DNA from: Candidatus Microsaccharimonas sossegonensis
Lineage (GTDB): Bacteria > Patescibacteriota > Saccharimonadia > Saccharimonadales > Saccharimonadaceae
DNA: 64,000 nt
Direction of reading: 5' to 3'
Assembly (NCBI GenBank): GCA_004100325.1
Contig: SCKX01000001.1
Location: 479,453-543,452 of the forward strand
The notes under the pieces: model-generated
What the model was told of the DNA's origin: nothing
The model's input: the letters and a program-made list of their open reading frames with translations, nothing else
The model's database searches: none
Position numbers and translations under genes: made by a program
In this document: in pieces, positions 41,343 through 50,384 of the stretch
Numbering within the stretch: position 1 is the stretch's first letter
Layout of the letters: the number at the start of each line of letters is the position of its first letter

Positions 41343-42809
41343 ATGTTTAAACGTCCAACGAAAAGGCAGTTACTCATCCGACGGATTATTGTGTATAGCG
41401 TGATGGTTACTGCTATTGGTGTGATTGTTGCAGGAACAATCCTTTTTATTCAAGGCTATCGGCTAGATGGTGATAAAGGGCGGCTTGAACAAGGTGCGCT
41501 GGTGCAATTTGATTCGCAGCCAAATAATGCGGATGTGAGGATTGATGGCACGTCTATCAATGCGAACACACCCTCAAAACAAACTGTTGTTGCTGGACCT
41601 CATACATTTGTGATGAATAAAAGTGGCTATCAAAGCTGGCAAAAAACAGTCAACGTAAAGGCCGGAACGCTCGAATGGCTTGATTATCCCCTTCTTGTAC
41701 CAACAAAATTACCGGTGGAATCGGTGGCAAACTATGCAACCTTGTACGGTGAAAAAGCCTCACCAGATAATAAGTGGCTGCTGGTGCAAGAAAAGGCCAA
41801 CCTACCGAACTTTCAATTGGTTGACCTACGGTCTCAGCAGGTAAAAGTATCATCACTGACGCTGCCAGCCAGTGTCTACACTGATGCGACAACACCTAAC
41901 GTGACGCATACTTTTACGATGGAAAGCTGGGATAAAGATGGTCGGTACGTCATTATAAAACATACGTATAATAACAAATCTGAATATTTGGTGCTTGATA
42001 CGCAGGATGTCACTAAAACAGTCAATGTTTCAACCTTACTCAGCATTGCGCTTACCGAAGTGAAATTTTCTGGCACCAGCGGCACGCTGTTGTACGGGTT
42101 GACAGATGGAGTGTTGCGTAAGCTTGATCTTTCGAACGCAACAATCTCGCGCGGTCTCGTCTCGAGCGTCAAGGACTTTTCTATCTTTGCTAACACGATC
42201 GTGACCTATACGGGGACTGATCCGAAGAACGCTGCTAATCAAGTGGCGGGCATCTACCGTGAAGGCGACGATGCTCCGCATGTGCTCCGGACAGTGAACA
42301 ACCTGACCACGCCACTGACAATTACCGCCACTCAGTATTATAGTGATGATTACATTGCAATATCAGAGGGATTAAAAGTCACAATTTTAAAGGGTAAGTA
42401 TCCAGCTTCAACCGACACCACAAATGCTAGTTTGAAGAATTTTGCCGATCTAAAAGCTTTGTCAAACGTAGATACTATGCAGTTTAGTGTCAATGGTAAG
42501 CGTCTGGTTATTCAATCCGGATTGAACCTTGTCAGTTACGAAATTGACTACATGCGAGAAACTGATGCTACAATTGCGACGTCCGAAACAACACCACGTA
42601 CCTTGCAGTGGTTGAATAATGCATACTTGTGGGCGGTGTACGATGGACGGCTGTCAATCCGTGAATTTGATGGTACCAACGTCCGCGTTATTATGCCAAT
42701 GGAACCTGGTTATGACGCAACCCTCAGTCAGAACGGAAAATACCTGTATGGCATTGCAAAAAATGCCAACGGATACCAAGTACAACGCGTGACTATGATT
42801 CTCAATTAG
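41343..42809 (+). CDS. PEGA-domain membrane protein with beta-propeller-like region
   Basis: A 488-residue protein: basic N terminus, one membrane helix (about 15-38), a PEGA domain (about 50-115, GALVQFDSQPNNADVRIDGTSINANTPSKQTVVAGPHTFVMNKSGY) and a long C-terminal region with repeated beta segments and WLLVQEKANLPNFQLVDLRS-type motifs that suggest a propeller. PEGA domains occur in surface proteins. Start chosen at 41343; TATACT (41327-41332) lies 10 nt before it. It converges with the sortase gene, 10 nt apart. Confidence 0.8.
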   Translation: MFKRPTKRQLLIRRIIVYSVMVTAIGVIVAGTILFIQGYRLDGDKGRLEQGALVQFDSQPNNADVRIDGTSINANTPSKQTVVAGPHTFVMNKSGYQSWQKTVNVKAGTLEWLDYPLLVPTKLPVESVANYATLYGEKASPDNKWLLVQEKANLPNFQLVDLRSQQVKVSSLTLPASVYTDATTPNVTHTFTMESWDKDGRYVIIKHTYNNKSEYLVLDTQDVTKTVNVSTLLSIALTEVKFSGTSGTLLYGLTDGVLRKLDLSNATISRGLVSSVKDFSIFANTIVTYTGTDPKNAANQVAGIYREGDDAPHVLRTVNNLTTPLTITATQYYSDDYIAISEGLKVTILKGKYPASTDTTNASLKNFADLKALSNVDTMQFSVNGKRLVIQSGLNLVSYEIDYMRETDATIATSETTPRTLQWLNNAYLWAVYDGRLSIREFDGTNVRVIMPMEPGYDATLSQNGKYLYGIAKNANGYQVQRVTMILN

Positions 42810-42819
42810 CACAGTATAT

Positions 42820-44070
42820 TTATTTGGGTCCGAATAGTTGCGTAAATAATTTTGAAAAGAGAGTGCCGTTATCGCCAGGAATAAAACTGGTGCTGTTTTT
42901 TGCAGGGTTGCTTACGGTCGGTGCTGGGGCCGCCGCGCTCGGATCGGGACTGACCTGCTCGGCTGTGACAAGCAAACGATTCAGCGAGGTACCCAGCGGC
43001 GTACAGGTAACGAGAGTCATGACAGGCTTGGTGGTAGGATAAACGAGGGCGCCAACGTTCGTAGGTGCGACGACTTGCATTTTAGTGACGATGTATGTAT
43101 AACGTTTGCCTTTATAGTTGGCATAAATGCTATCGCCAATCGTTAATTTTTCAAGCTGTGCAAAAATAAACTTATAATCGCCCTTATCAAACAGGTCGTT
43201 ACTGCTGTGTCCGGCAAGGACGGTGTTACCTATTTCGCCAGGGTGGCTATTGGCACCAGGAATGGGAAATTGAGCAACACCTTTTGCCATTGCCGCCATT
43301 TGAGAGGCGTTGTCGGTCCCGACATCGTAGATGACCGGAACATCAACATTGATCTTTGGTATGATAAGTTTCGATTCCTGGGTGACCGCAACATCAGTTG
43401 TTGGATCAACAATGATGTTCTGCGGGTTGATACTACCTGGTGAAACGTACGCTAAGACATTGGCAGTGATCAATTGGTTGTATTGGATAACGACAAAAGC
43501 AGCGACCACAACCACTGCCGAAATAATGGGGATGAAATGACGGCTTTTGCGAATTTTTTTCGCTGAATCAGTGACGCGTCCGAGCAGTTTTTGACGGAGT
43601 TCAGACAGTGCTTCGCTATTTGAAAGTGATTCCGGCGTCACCTCTCGTTTTGTTTCAGTAGATTGATGTTGAAAAAAGTTATTCGTCTGGATGTCGTCTG
43701 AATCCTTGACGACAAGTGCCGGCGGCTGAGCAACTTGAAAGGCGTAATAATTTTCGTAATATTGCTGATAATAGTTTTGCCAGGCAGTGTGATACTGCTT
43801 CCATTGTTCGGCTTCGGGAAGGGGATGTGGCGTATGGTCACGCTGGTATGGGTTGGGATCGCTTTGTTGCGGAGTTTCAGTCACCACCTCCCCACTGCTA
43901 CTATCGTACAGATGACCAATTTGTGACCGAATGACGTCCGCAGCAAGTTTCTGCTGTGCTAAGTTATCGACTGATTGATGAGCCTGGGGCGCGACAGTAT
44001 CACCCGCGGATTGGGGCTGTACATCACTCGTACTATCATCGACGTTTTTGTTATCGTTATCGGGTTTCAT
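42820..44070 (-). CDS. Sortase with long N-terminal and C-terminal extensions
   Basis: A 416-residue class E/D-like sortase. Residues 1-170 are hydrophilic and Gln/His/Tyr-rich, presumably cytoplasmic; one membrane helix follows (about 186-205, IISAVVVVAAFVVIQYN). The sortase domain (about 230-372) has LIIPKINVDVPV, the catalytic His in NTVLAGHSS, Cys356 in TLVTCTPLGT and Arg365 in LNRLLV. A 45-residue C-terminal tail follows. Sortases join surface proteins to the wall or to each other. Its substrates are not obvious here; none of the surface proteins in the window shows a classical LPXTG end. Confidence 0.88.
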   Translation of the reverse strand: MKPDNDNKNVDDSTSDVQPQSAGDTVAPQAHQSVDNLAQQKLAADVIRSQIGHLYDSSSGEVVTETPQQSDPNPYQRDHTPHPLPEAEQWKQYHTAWQNYYQQYYENYYAFQVAQPPALVVKDSDDIQTNNFFQHQSTETKREVTPESLSNSEALSELRQKLLGRVTDSAKKIRKSRHFIPIISAVVVVAAFVVIQYNQLITANVLAYVSPGSINPQNIIVDPTTDVAVTQESKLIIPKINVDVPVIYDVGTDNASQMAAMAKGVAQFPIPGANSHPGEIGNTVLAGHSSNDLFDKGDYKFIFAQLEKLTIGDSIYANYKGKRYTYIVTKMQVVAPTNVGALVYPTTKPVMTLVTCTPLGTSLNRLLVTAEQVSPDPSAAAPAPTVSNPAKNSTSFIPGDNGTLFSKLFTQLFGPK

Positions 44071-44140
44071 AGCTTTATTCCTGTTAGGTTCTATTGTACA
44101 ATACGTTGGTACTTTTCAGTAGTAGAAGTTACATTGCCGG

Positions 44141-44226
44141 GCCGCGGTGGTGGAATGGTAGACACGCTAGACTCAAAATCTGGTGTCAGCAATGACGTGC
44201 CGGTTCAAGTCCGGCTCGCGGTACCA
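44141..44226 (+). tRNA. tRNA-Leu(CAA)
   Basis: An 86-nt class II tRNA with long variable arm: acceptor GCCGCGG, D arm GGTGGAATGGTAGACACG, anticodon stem-loop CTAGA-CTCAAAA-TCTGG with CAA, variable arm TGTCAGCAATGACG, T arm GCCGG-TTCAAGT-CCGGC, discriminator A and encoded CCA. Reads TTG codons. Confidence 0.94.
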
Positions 44227-44241
44227 CGTTTTTACTATAAG

Positions 44242-44262
44242 ACTCCTGTATGGGAGTTTTTT
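44242..44262 (+). terminator. Terminator after tRNA-Leu
   Basis: ACTCC (44242-44246) pairs with GGAGT (44253-44257) and TTTTTT follows, 15 nt after the tRNA end. Confidence 0.75.
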
Positions 44263-44269
44263 GCTTTGA

Positions 44270-45058
44270 TTACCTACGTGGTTGGATACGGTCGAAGTGC
44301 GTGGTGATCTTGTCTGTGACGTGACCTGTGGCATGTCTCAGCAGGTCACGTTCATCGGGTAACATGCTGTCATCGACGTCACCTCGTTGATCCGTAATGA
44401 GCGCTTCTGCTAGATCAAAACGGTTTGCGCCGTCAATTAAAAGATCGTCTGGACGGATCTGGATGCGGTGTGCTCTTGACTGCGGCGTATGAATATATGC
44501 GACAGGTCGAGCGTTGGAAACAAACAGGAGCGCCCGACCAAGACTACGTCGGCGCAGTACTGTGAATGTGGTTGGCTTGTCGACATAATCTTCTTCTGGG
44601 CCAGCTGGAAGTAACACGATGTCGTCTTTCGTGTTGCTTTTGAACGAGCGACTGACGAGCTGTAAGACAGTGGTGTCGTCGATTGCTTGCCTTAACATTG
44701 TTTGATCAATCTGGTCGTCATCTACCCTGTCCATATACGCATTCAACAGTCGACTGTTTTGCTGAGGTATGTCACGAACTGCCCTGATCACCTGTATTGG
44801 AGTGTCATCGCCGTAGAACTCACGTTTAAAAAGTGGCAGTGCCACTGCTTTTAACGCAAGGCGACTGAGCGCGGGGCTCATGTCGCCTTGATGGACTTTC
44901 AAAAGAAAACGAAGGTCATCCTCTGCTACTTCAGGGTCAAGCCATAGGTGATGATCAAGGTCACTTTCGGACGTGAAAGAAAGCCCGAAATCACGTCTCG
45001 AGCCGGATTCGCTAATGGGACGTCCTGAATCCAGGAACAAGCGTTCAGCGCTACTCAT
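44270..45058 (-). CDS. Hypothetical protein
   Basis: A 262-residue soluble, acidic/arginine-rich protein without a recognised domain. Segments such as DLDHHLWLDPEVAEDDLRFLLKV, TTFTVLRRRSLGRALLFVSNARPVAYI and RHATGHVTDKITTHFDRI are visible. Start at 45058 (MSSAERLF): TATAAT at 45065-45070 lies 6 nt upstream, whereas the longer reading frame crosses the promoter. Neighbours upstream are kinase-like genes on the same strand, but the gene has its own promoter. Confidence 0.65.
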   Translation of the reverse strand: MSSAERLFLDSGRPISESGSRRDFGLSFTSESDLDHHLWLDPEVAEDDLRFLLKVHQGDMSPALSRLALKAVALPLFKREFYGDDTPIQVIRAVRDIPQQNSRLLNAYMDRVDDDQIDQTMLRQAIDDTTVLQLVSRSFKSNTKDDIVLLPAGPEEDYVDKPTTFTVLRRRSLGRALLFVSNARPVAYIHTPQSRAHRIQIRPDDLLIDGANRFDLAEALITDQRGDVDDSMLPDERDLLRHATGHVTDKITTHFDRIQPRR

Positions 45059-45136
45059 ACAAATATTATATAACATACACATAAAAAGTTCAAATACAAC
45101 TCCAACCATTGTGGTTTGCCAAGTAGCGTGATGATA

Positions 45137-45925
45137 TTAAGACAGAAGACTGCTAGTGATTGCCTCAAGAGGTCTATTGGGACTCCAGAGCCAATAGGCC
45201 GCTGCTTTCGCCGCCACACTTCCCCGCCAAATCAGCATCGGATTATTCCACAGCTGGCTGGTGACGGCACCGTGACTGGCGACGACTAAATGATCTTTGT
45301 GTAGTACGACAAGTGTGACAGGATACGTGATGGTAAATTTATGGACGGCTTCTACTAAATTGGTGAGCTGCATACTAAAGGTTAAAACTTTCGGGTAATA
45401 GACGGCTTGAAAAAGTTTTTGGAGCTGAGCAAACGAGACGATAAGGACGGTGTGAGGGCGATCAACCAGTAACTCAGAGCTGTTTTTTACGAGGTCGATC
45501 GCGTCACGGGTTACGACTAGTTGACCAGTGTATGCTTGGATAAATTGTTCATAGACAACGGCGGTTTCGCCGCTGCGACCGGCATCACCGATCATAAGGA
45601 TCGAATCTGCCCACTCACCGAGAGCTTTCATCTCGGCGATGGCGTTTTTTGACAGGCTACCAGAAGGGTTGGTCGGTGCAAATACCGTGTCGTTGATGGT
45701 TGTAGGAATTGTTCTCTTAAGGATATCGGGTAAGAGAACTCGAATATGACCTGCCCCAGTTGCAAGTGAAGTGCTGTATGCTTCAGCGACACCGGCGAAA
45801 CCAAGTGAGTTACCACCAATAATCCCCAACTTTCCCGCCATGGATTTTTGTTCAGGTTTACTCCATTCGATGTCCGGAAAAAGTGGTGTATCGAAGCTTT
45901 GGCGTTTCCAATAATCGTAGTCCAT
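45137..45925 (-). CDS. NAD(P)H-hydrate dehydratase-like ribokinase-fold protein
   Basis: A 262-residue protein resembling the ADP/ATP-dependent NAD(P)H-hydrate dehydratase (CARKD/YjeF C-terminal) family: KLGIIGGNSLGFAGVAEAYSTSLATGAGHIRVLLP matches the G.a.y.GAA..a..A...GaG.v.v pattern, and ILMIGDAGRSGETA sits where the catalytic GPGLG region is expected. The nucleotide-binding motif is divergent (no clear NAGTGD near the end), so it may be a non-canonical or inactive relative. Its ATG overlaps the stop of the upstream kinase gene by one base (TAATG), so they are coupled. Confidence 0.6.
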   Translation of the reverse strand: MDYDYWKRQSFDTPLFPDIEWSKPEQKSMAGKLGIIGGNSLGFAGVAEAYSTSLATGAGHIRVLLPDILKRTIPTTINDTVFAPTNPSGSLSKNAIAEMKALGEWADSILMIGDAGRSGETAVVYEQFIQAYTGQLVVTRDAIDLVKNSSELLVDRPHTVLIVSFAQLQKLFQAVYYPKVLTFSMQLTNLVEAVHKFTITYPVTLVVLHKDHLVVASHGAVTSQLWNNPMLIWRGSVAAKAAAYWLWSPNRPLEAITSSLLS

Positions 45926-46692
45926 TACGTTAAGGGTAGTTGGCTGCTGACGTTTTGTACAGCCCTCTCCATCTCATAGAGGAGCTTTAGCTTGCGCTCG
46001 GTTGACATAATGGGATGCGTTCGTTGATAGGCGGTGCGAATGACGTCACTGGCAGCAGTTTCTAGTTGTTCCGGCGTGTCACCGGTATCGACAAAACTCA
46101 GCCACGGTGCTTCAACGTTCAATCGTGCAAATGTCAGCGAGCCCATCGCCTCGACAAGGCGATCACGAATATCTGGAAAGTGCAGTCGTTCTTGTTCAAG
46201 TCGTCGTTGGTACAACGGGCCTCGAGCAACTGTAAAAACTGGGATGAAATCTTTGAATCCAGCCGACACGAGGTTGTCGATACTATCACTAAGGATTGGC
46301 CCGATGGCATACTCGGCAATATCTTCCGGTGCTGTCCCATACAGGTGACCGTTATTAAAGACGGAATAATTGACCAACTTTCGGTTGATGATATCCTCGT
46401 TCATCGAACGGTGTGTGATACCTTCGTTAGCGGTTTTGAAGTTGTCGGGATCAGTCGGTCGACGTGCTCTAGTTGTACGGGTGCCATTTGGCTTAAATTC
46501 TGGTGCCAGTTGAATGATTTTATCGGATAACGTCGATTTTCCGCTGCCAATTGGACCAATGGTTGCAACGAGTGTTTTGTCACTAAGTTCGGAATAGTCG
46601 TCGATTGGTTCAAAGCGGTAATCAGGCTGTTTCGCTCGTAGTGCTCTTGCGATTTCCTGATTAACTAGCGATAGTTCACCGGAATTGATCAT
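45925..46692 (-). CDS. Guanylate-kinase-like P-loop protein
   Basis: A 255-residue P-loop NTPase. The Walker A GPIGSGKST (about residues 46-54) and TRTTRARRPTDPDNFK with GITHRSMNEDI recall guanylate kinase (SxTTRxxRxxE...Y.F), and YSVFNNGHLYGTA recalls its GMP-binding NxYGT. A 40-residue N-terminal part and a longer C-terminal helical part make it bigger than Gmk (about 200). The substrate may differ from GMP. AAGGAG precedes the ATG. Cotranscribed with the ribokinase-fold gene. Confidence 0.7.
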   Translation of the reverse strand: MINSGELSLVNQEIARALRAKQPDYRFEPIDDYSELSDKTLVATIGPIGSGKSTLSDKIIQLAPEFKPNGTRTTRARRPTDPDNFKTANEGITHRSMNEDIINRKLVNYSVFNNGHLYGTAPEDIAEYAIGPILSDSIDNLVSAGFKDFIPVFTVARGPLYQRRLEQERLHFPDIRDRLVEAMGSLTFARLNVEAPWLSFVDTGDTPEQLETAASDVIRTAYQRTHPIMSTERKLKLLYEMERAVQNVSSQLPLT

Positions 46693-46759
46693 CGTAACTC
46701 CTTAAAAACCCACCACGACTTTAGTTGTATGTTCTATTATATCGTCTCATGCCTCAAGT

Positions 46760-47557
46760 TTAAAGTAATTCAATACTAACCGGACAGTGGTCGGAGCCCA
46801 TAATATCGGGGTGAATGGCGGCGTTTTTAATATTGTCTTTCAAGCTTTCACTAGCGATCCAGTAGTCAATGCGCCAGCCGATGTTTCGGGCACGGGCATT
46901 GGCCCAATGGGACCACCAGGTATAGAGTTCGGGTGTTTCGGGATATTTTGTGCGGAGTGTGTCGAATAGCCCGGCTTTCTCTAAGTTATCAAAGCCTGCG
47001 CGCTCTTCGTTGGTGAAGCCGTGTTTGCCGACGTTAGCTTTGGGGTTGGCAAGGTCAATGTCACTGTGCGCGACGTTAAGGTCGCCGCTAAACACGACAG
47101 GTTTTGTTTTCTCCAGTGCTTTAATGTGTTCTAAAAACGCTGGATCCCATTGTGTATGACGGAGGCTAAGGCGTGACAGATCTTCTTTGGAATTTGGCGT
47201 ATAGACGGTTACCACCCAGATGTTTTCAAATTCGGCCGAAATAACGCGACCTTCCTTTGAAGGGTCGCCGTAACTGTCGCCGGCAAGTTTATACTTCACG
47301 GCGATGTCACCGGCAAAGCCGTTGATAACTTGGTGTGGCTTTACTTTGCTAAAAATTGCCGTGCCGCTATAGCCGGCTTTGTCGGCGCTGTTCCAGTAGA
47401 GGTAGTAGCCTGGAAGGTCGAGCTTGACTTGGTCTGGTTTTGCTTTGGTTTCCTGTAAACAAATCACATCTGGGTCGTGTTCTTTCACGAATGTTTGAAA
47501 CGTTCCTTTACCAAGGACTGCCCGAATGCCGTTGACGTTCCACGAATAGAGTTTCAT
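46760..47557 (-). CDS. xth: Exodeoxyribonuclease III / AP endonuclease
   Basis: A 265-residue EEP-family nuclease for base-excision repair. Blocks: MKLYSWNVNGIRAVLGKG, VICLQETKAKPDQV (metal-binding Glu), NIWVVTVYTPNS, VVFSGDLNVAHSDIDLANPK (catalytic DLN), GFTNEERAGF, TWWSHWANARARNIGWRIDYWI and PDIMGSDHCPVSIEL (catalytic SDH). TATAAT (47564-47569) overlaps the smpB stop and lies 6 nt before the ATG, so it has its own leaderless transcript despite tight packing. Confidence 0.94.
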   Translation of the reverse strand: MKLYSWNVNGIRAVLGKGTFQTFVKEHDPDVICLQETKAKPDQVKLDLPGYYLYWNSADKAGYSGTAIFSKVKPHQVINGFAGDIAVKYKLAGDSYGDPSKEGRVISAEFENIWVVTVYTPNSKEDLSRLSLRHTQWDPAFLEHIKALEKTKPVVFSGDLNVAHSDIDLANPKANVGKHGFTNEERAGFDNLEKAGLFDTLRTKYPETPELYTWWSHWANARARNIGWRIDYWIASESLKDNIKNAAIHPDIMGSDHCPVSIELL

Positions 47558-47564
47558 AGCTTTA

Positions 47565-48041
47565 TTATAGACGAACTTTCGCGTCGCGTTGTTGATCTCT
47601 TAACTTGATCGATTGGCGCTTATCGTACTGTTTCCTACCTTTACCGAGCGCGATAACTAATTTAATGTGGCGGCCTTGAGTTAATAATTTCAGGGGTACA
47701 ATAGTCATGCCCTGGTGTTTTCGATCGGCAAGTTCATCGATCTCACGGCGCTTTGCTAGCAATTTGCGCGGCGACGTGTCGACGCTGGTGTCGGATTCAT
47801 TTTTAGTGTTGAGCACCAGGCTGAAACTCGCATTGTTGAGCCATAGTTCAGTACTCGCGTTAGTCTGACGTATTGTCACGAAAGAACCTTTTAACTGTAC
47901 GCGTCCATCGCGGGCAGCGCGGGCTTCTCTCCCTGTCAAGGCGATGCCTGTCACTAGTTCGTCGCCGAGGGCATAGTCAAAAGACGCGCGTCGGTTGACA
48001 ATCGCACGGGCACCTGGTTGTTTCTTTTTTTGGGCTGCCAT
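47565..48041 (-). CDS. smpB: tmRNA-binding protein SmpB
   Basis: Partner of tmRNA in rescue of stalled ribosomes. The 158-residue protein has NRRASFDYALGDELVTGIALTGREARAARDGRVQLKGSFV (typical N..a.hdy.i...yeaGi.L.GtEvKslR.g...L), then WLNNASFS, RKLLAKRREIDEL, MTIVPLKL and LVIALGKGRKQYDKRQSIKLRDQQRD. The conserved Glu of GTEVKS reads as GREARA. It implies a tmRNA gene in the genome; none is adjacent. TACAAT (48051-48056) lies 9 nt before the ATG. Confidence 0.93.
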   Translation of the reverse strand: MAAQKKKQPGARAIVNRRASFDYALGDELVTGIALTGREARAARDGRVQLKGSFVTIRQTNASTELWLNNASFSLVLNTKNESDTSVDTSPRKLLAKRREIDELADRKHQGMTIVPLKLLTQGRHIKLVIALGKGRKQYDKRQSIKLRDQQRDAKVRL

Positions 48042-48073
48042 AATGCCCCCATTGTATCAGAATGCTCGACAGA

Positions 48074-49138
48074 TTAGAGGAGAGAATGAATAGTGCTCAG
48101 CAAGGTGCGCGCCGAAGCATCCCACGTAAACGTAGCGATATGTTCTTTACCGATTTTGATCAATTGCTGCAAGGTTTCTTTATCGTCAAGCTCCTTGATG
48201 CGGTCAGTAAATTGCTTTGGGTTCATCGGGTCGAAATACAGTGCGCCACCGGCGGCAACTTCGTGAAAAATGGGGATATTACTTATGACCGCTGGAACGC
48301 CCATAGCCAGGGCTTCGGCGATGGGAAGACCATAACCTTCGTCAAAACTAGCCGATACTAGGACGGCATTATCGGCAAGGAGTGCTTCGTAGGCGTCATC
48401 GGTCACGCCGCCGTGAAAACGCACGTCGGCACCTTTTGGGATCAGTTTTGTTAATGCTTTACGGCGAGCTGGCGCTATTTTACTCAACAAGTGAAGGGTT
48501 CGTCCGGGAAGCCACTCCATTCCTTTGATAAGGAGTTCAACATTTTTATACGGCATAAACGACCCCATATAGATAAGATTTTTCGGCGCGTCCAGATGGA
48601 TGACTTTGTGGGTATGAAATGTTTGTGGTGCGTTTGGAATGACGACAATCGGTCGCTTGGTGAGTTTTGCGTGTTCAAATTCCCGCTGGACGGTGCTGCT
48701 GACAGTCGTTACGATATCGGCAGCATTCAGCGTCAGACGCTGAGGAATATAGGTTAAGTGATATAGTCGCCAGCCTAGCCGAAGCAGCCCATGAATGTTA
48801 TTTGGCGGCGTGGAGTGTCGGTAGTAAATCATGTCGTGCGATGTCAAAATCAGCTTGTAGTCTCGCCCGATCGTTCCCATGGTTTGCATCGGTGAGAAAA
48901 CAACGTCTGGTTCAAACTTATTTAAGATGTGTGCGGTAAATGGTTCAAGTGGTGAGGTTGGTGCATGGATGTATTCGAAGGTTGCTTTTTTGGGGAGGAA
49001 CTGTATCTGTGCTGGGTCGAAAATAAGAAACGTGACATCGGTGATTTTCGCCAGTGCCTTGCCAAGCTCGGTAGAATAACGACTGATGCCGTCGTGAAAA
49101 TCGGTGCGAATATAACGAGCATCGTACAGTAGTTTCAT
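48074..49138 (-). CDS. Glycosyltransferase family 4
   Basis: A 354-residue GT-B glycosyltransferase: N-terminal FHDGISRYSTELGKALA (acceptor-side G loop), DMIYYRHST, VTTVSSTVQREFEHA, GSFMPYKNVELLIKGM, and the donor-binding ASFDEGYGLPIAEALAMGVPAVISNIPIFHEVAAGGALYFDP with the EX7E motif. Likely builds surface glycans or glycolipids using a nucleotide sugar; specificity unknown. Divergent from a second GT4 gene 61 nt away, both with a -10 box close to the start. Confidence 0.9.
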   Translation of the reverse strand: MKLLYDARYIRTDFHDGISRYSTELGKALAKITDVTFLIFDPAQIQFLPKKATFEYIHAPTSPLEPFTAHILNKFEPDVVFSPMQTMGTIGRDYKLILTSHDMIYYRHSTPPNNIHGLLRLGWRLYHLTYIPQRLTLNAADIVTTVSSTVQREFEHAKLTKRPIVVIPNAPQTFHTHKVIHLDAPKNLIYMGSFMPYKNVELLIKGMEWLPGRTLHLLSKIAPARRKALTKLIPKGADVRFHGGVTDDAYEALLADNAVLVSASFDEGYGLPIAEALAMGVPAVISNIPIFHEVAAGGALYFDPMNPKQFTDRIKELDDKETLQQLIKIGKEHIATFTWDASARTLLSTIHSLL

Positions 49139-49199
49139 CTTGAGTACTCATTGTAGCATGCTGGGTGAGTGCTGGACGGTCGTGGTATACTGGGAGAAT

Positions 49200-50384
49200 A
49201 TGAAAATCCTTATTGCGTCGGATTTACACTACCCGACCATTAACGGCGTTGCCACTTTTGGTCGTAGCCTTGCGATTGGTTTAGCCAATCGAGGTCATGA
49301 AGTCATGGTGATTGCGCCAAGTCAAACAAGTAAAAAATTTAAGGAAATCGACGTCAACCATGTGGTTATACGAACGGCGAGCGTGCCATTCGTGCCATAT
49401 CAAAACTTTCGTATCTCCCCTACTCCTGGTCGTGAAGTCAAAAAAGCGATGCTTGATTTCGACCCCGACGTGATCCACATTCAAATGTTGATGTGGATTG
49501 GTCAAGCTGCCATGAAATACGGCAATAAATTTGGCATCCCTATTATCAGCACCAACCATGCAATGCCGGAAAACCTGATGGACAACATTTTGTTACTGGC
49601 GCCAATTGCCCGCCCGATTAACTTTATGCTGCGTCAATATGGCATGCGTTTTCACTCAAAAGCGGATTACATTACGATGCCAACGCAATCTGCGATCGAT
49701 ATGTTTAATTTGAGCGAGAAAATTACCGTCCCAATGGAGGCTGTTTCTAATGGTATCGATTTAGTGCGGTTCCAGCCTGGTAACCCAGGCCCAGAGATTT
49801 ATCGTCAGTTCAAACTTCCGCCGAATAAGCCGATCATCAGTTATGTCGGACGAGTCGATGCTGAAAAGCACTTGCCAGTCCTGGTGAAAGCGTTTGCAAA
49901 AGTGCGTAAAAAACACGATGCGCATCTGATGATTGTCGGATCAGGACAAGAAGTGCTCAATTTGAAAGAAATTGCACATGAGCTAGGGGTGTATAGCCAC
50001 GTGACGTTTACTGGTCGGGTGAGCGAAGAAGATAAGGTGTTGTTGCACCAAATCGGAACGGTCTTTGCCATGCCTTCGCCAGCTGAACTACAAAGTATTG
50101 CGACGCTTGAAGCAATGGCGAGTGGCCAGCCAGTGGTGGCGGTTGATGCCGGCGCACTCAGGGAACTGTGCCAGGACGGACGTAATGGCTATCTTTGCCG
50201 TAAAGATGACGTCGAACAGTTCGCTGAAGCGATTATAAAAATTCTTGATGATCCAAAAGAACAAAAACGTATGAGTGAAGAAAGTTTGGCAATTGCCCAC
50301 CTGCACGATTTGGATGCGACGCTTGATCGCTTTGAGGCGATTTATAAAGAATTAGCGAATCTAGAAACGAACAACGCCACTTGA
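49200..50384 (+). CDS. Glycosyltransferase family 4 (mannosyltransferase-like)
   Basis: A 394-residue GT-B enzyme: LIASDLHYPTINGVATFGRSLAIGLANRGHEVMVIAPS at the N terminus, IPIISTNHAMPENLMDN, VSNGIDLVRFQPG, YVGRVDAEKHLPVLVKAFA, and SPAELQSIATLEAMASGQPVVAVDAGALRELCQDGRNGYL (EX7E). This order resembles glycolipid mannosyl- or glucosyltransferases (PimB/DgdA type). TATACT (49186-49191) lies 8 nt before the chosen ATG. The 3' end overlaps the convergent hydrolase gene by 43 nt. Confidence 0.9.
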   Translation: MKILIASDLHYPTINGVATFGRSLAIGLANRGHEVMVIAPSQTSKKFKEIDVNHVVIRTASVPFVPYQNFRISPTPGREVKKAMLDFDPDVIHIQMLMWIGQAAMKYGNKFGIPIISTNHAMPENLMDNILLLAPIARPINFMLRQYGMRFHSKADYITMPTQSAIDMFNLSEKITVPMEAVSNGIDLVRFQPGNPGPEIYRQFKLPPNKPIISYVGRVDAEKHLPVLVKAFAKVRKKHDAHLMIVGSGQEVLNLKEIAHELGVYSHVTFTGRVSEEDKVLLHQIGTVFAMPSPAELQSIATLEAMASGQPVVAVDAGALRELCQDGRNGYLCRKDDVEQFAEAIIKILDDPKEQKRMSEESLAIAHLHDLDATLDRFEAIYKELANLETNNAT

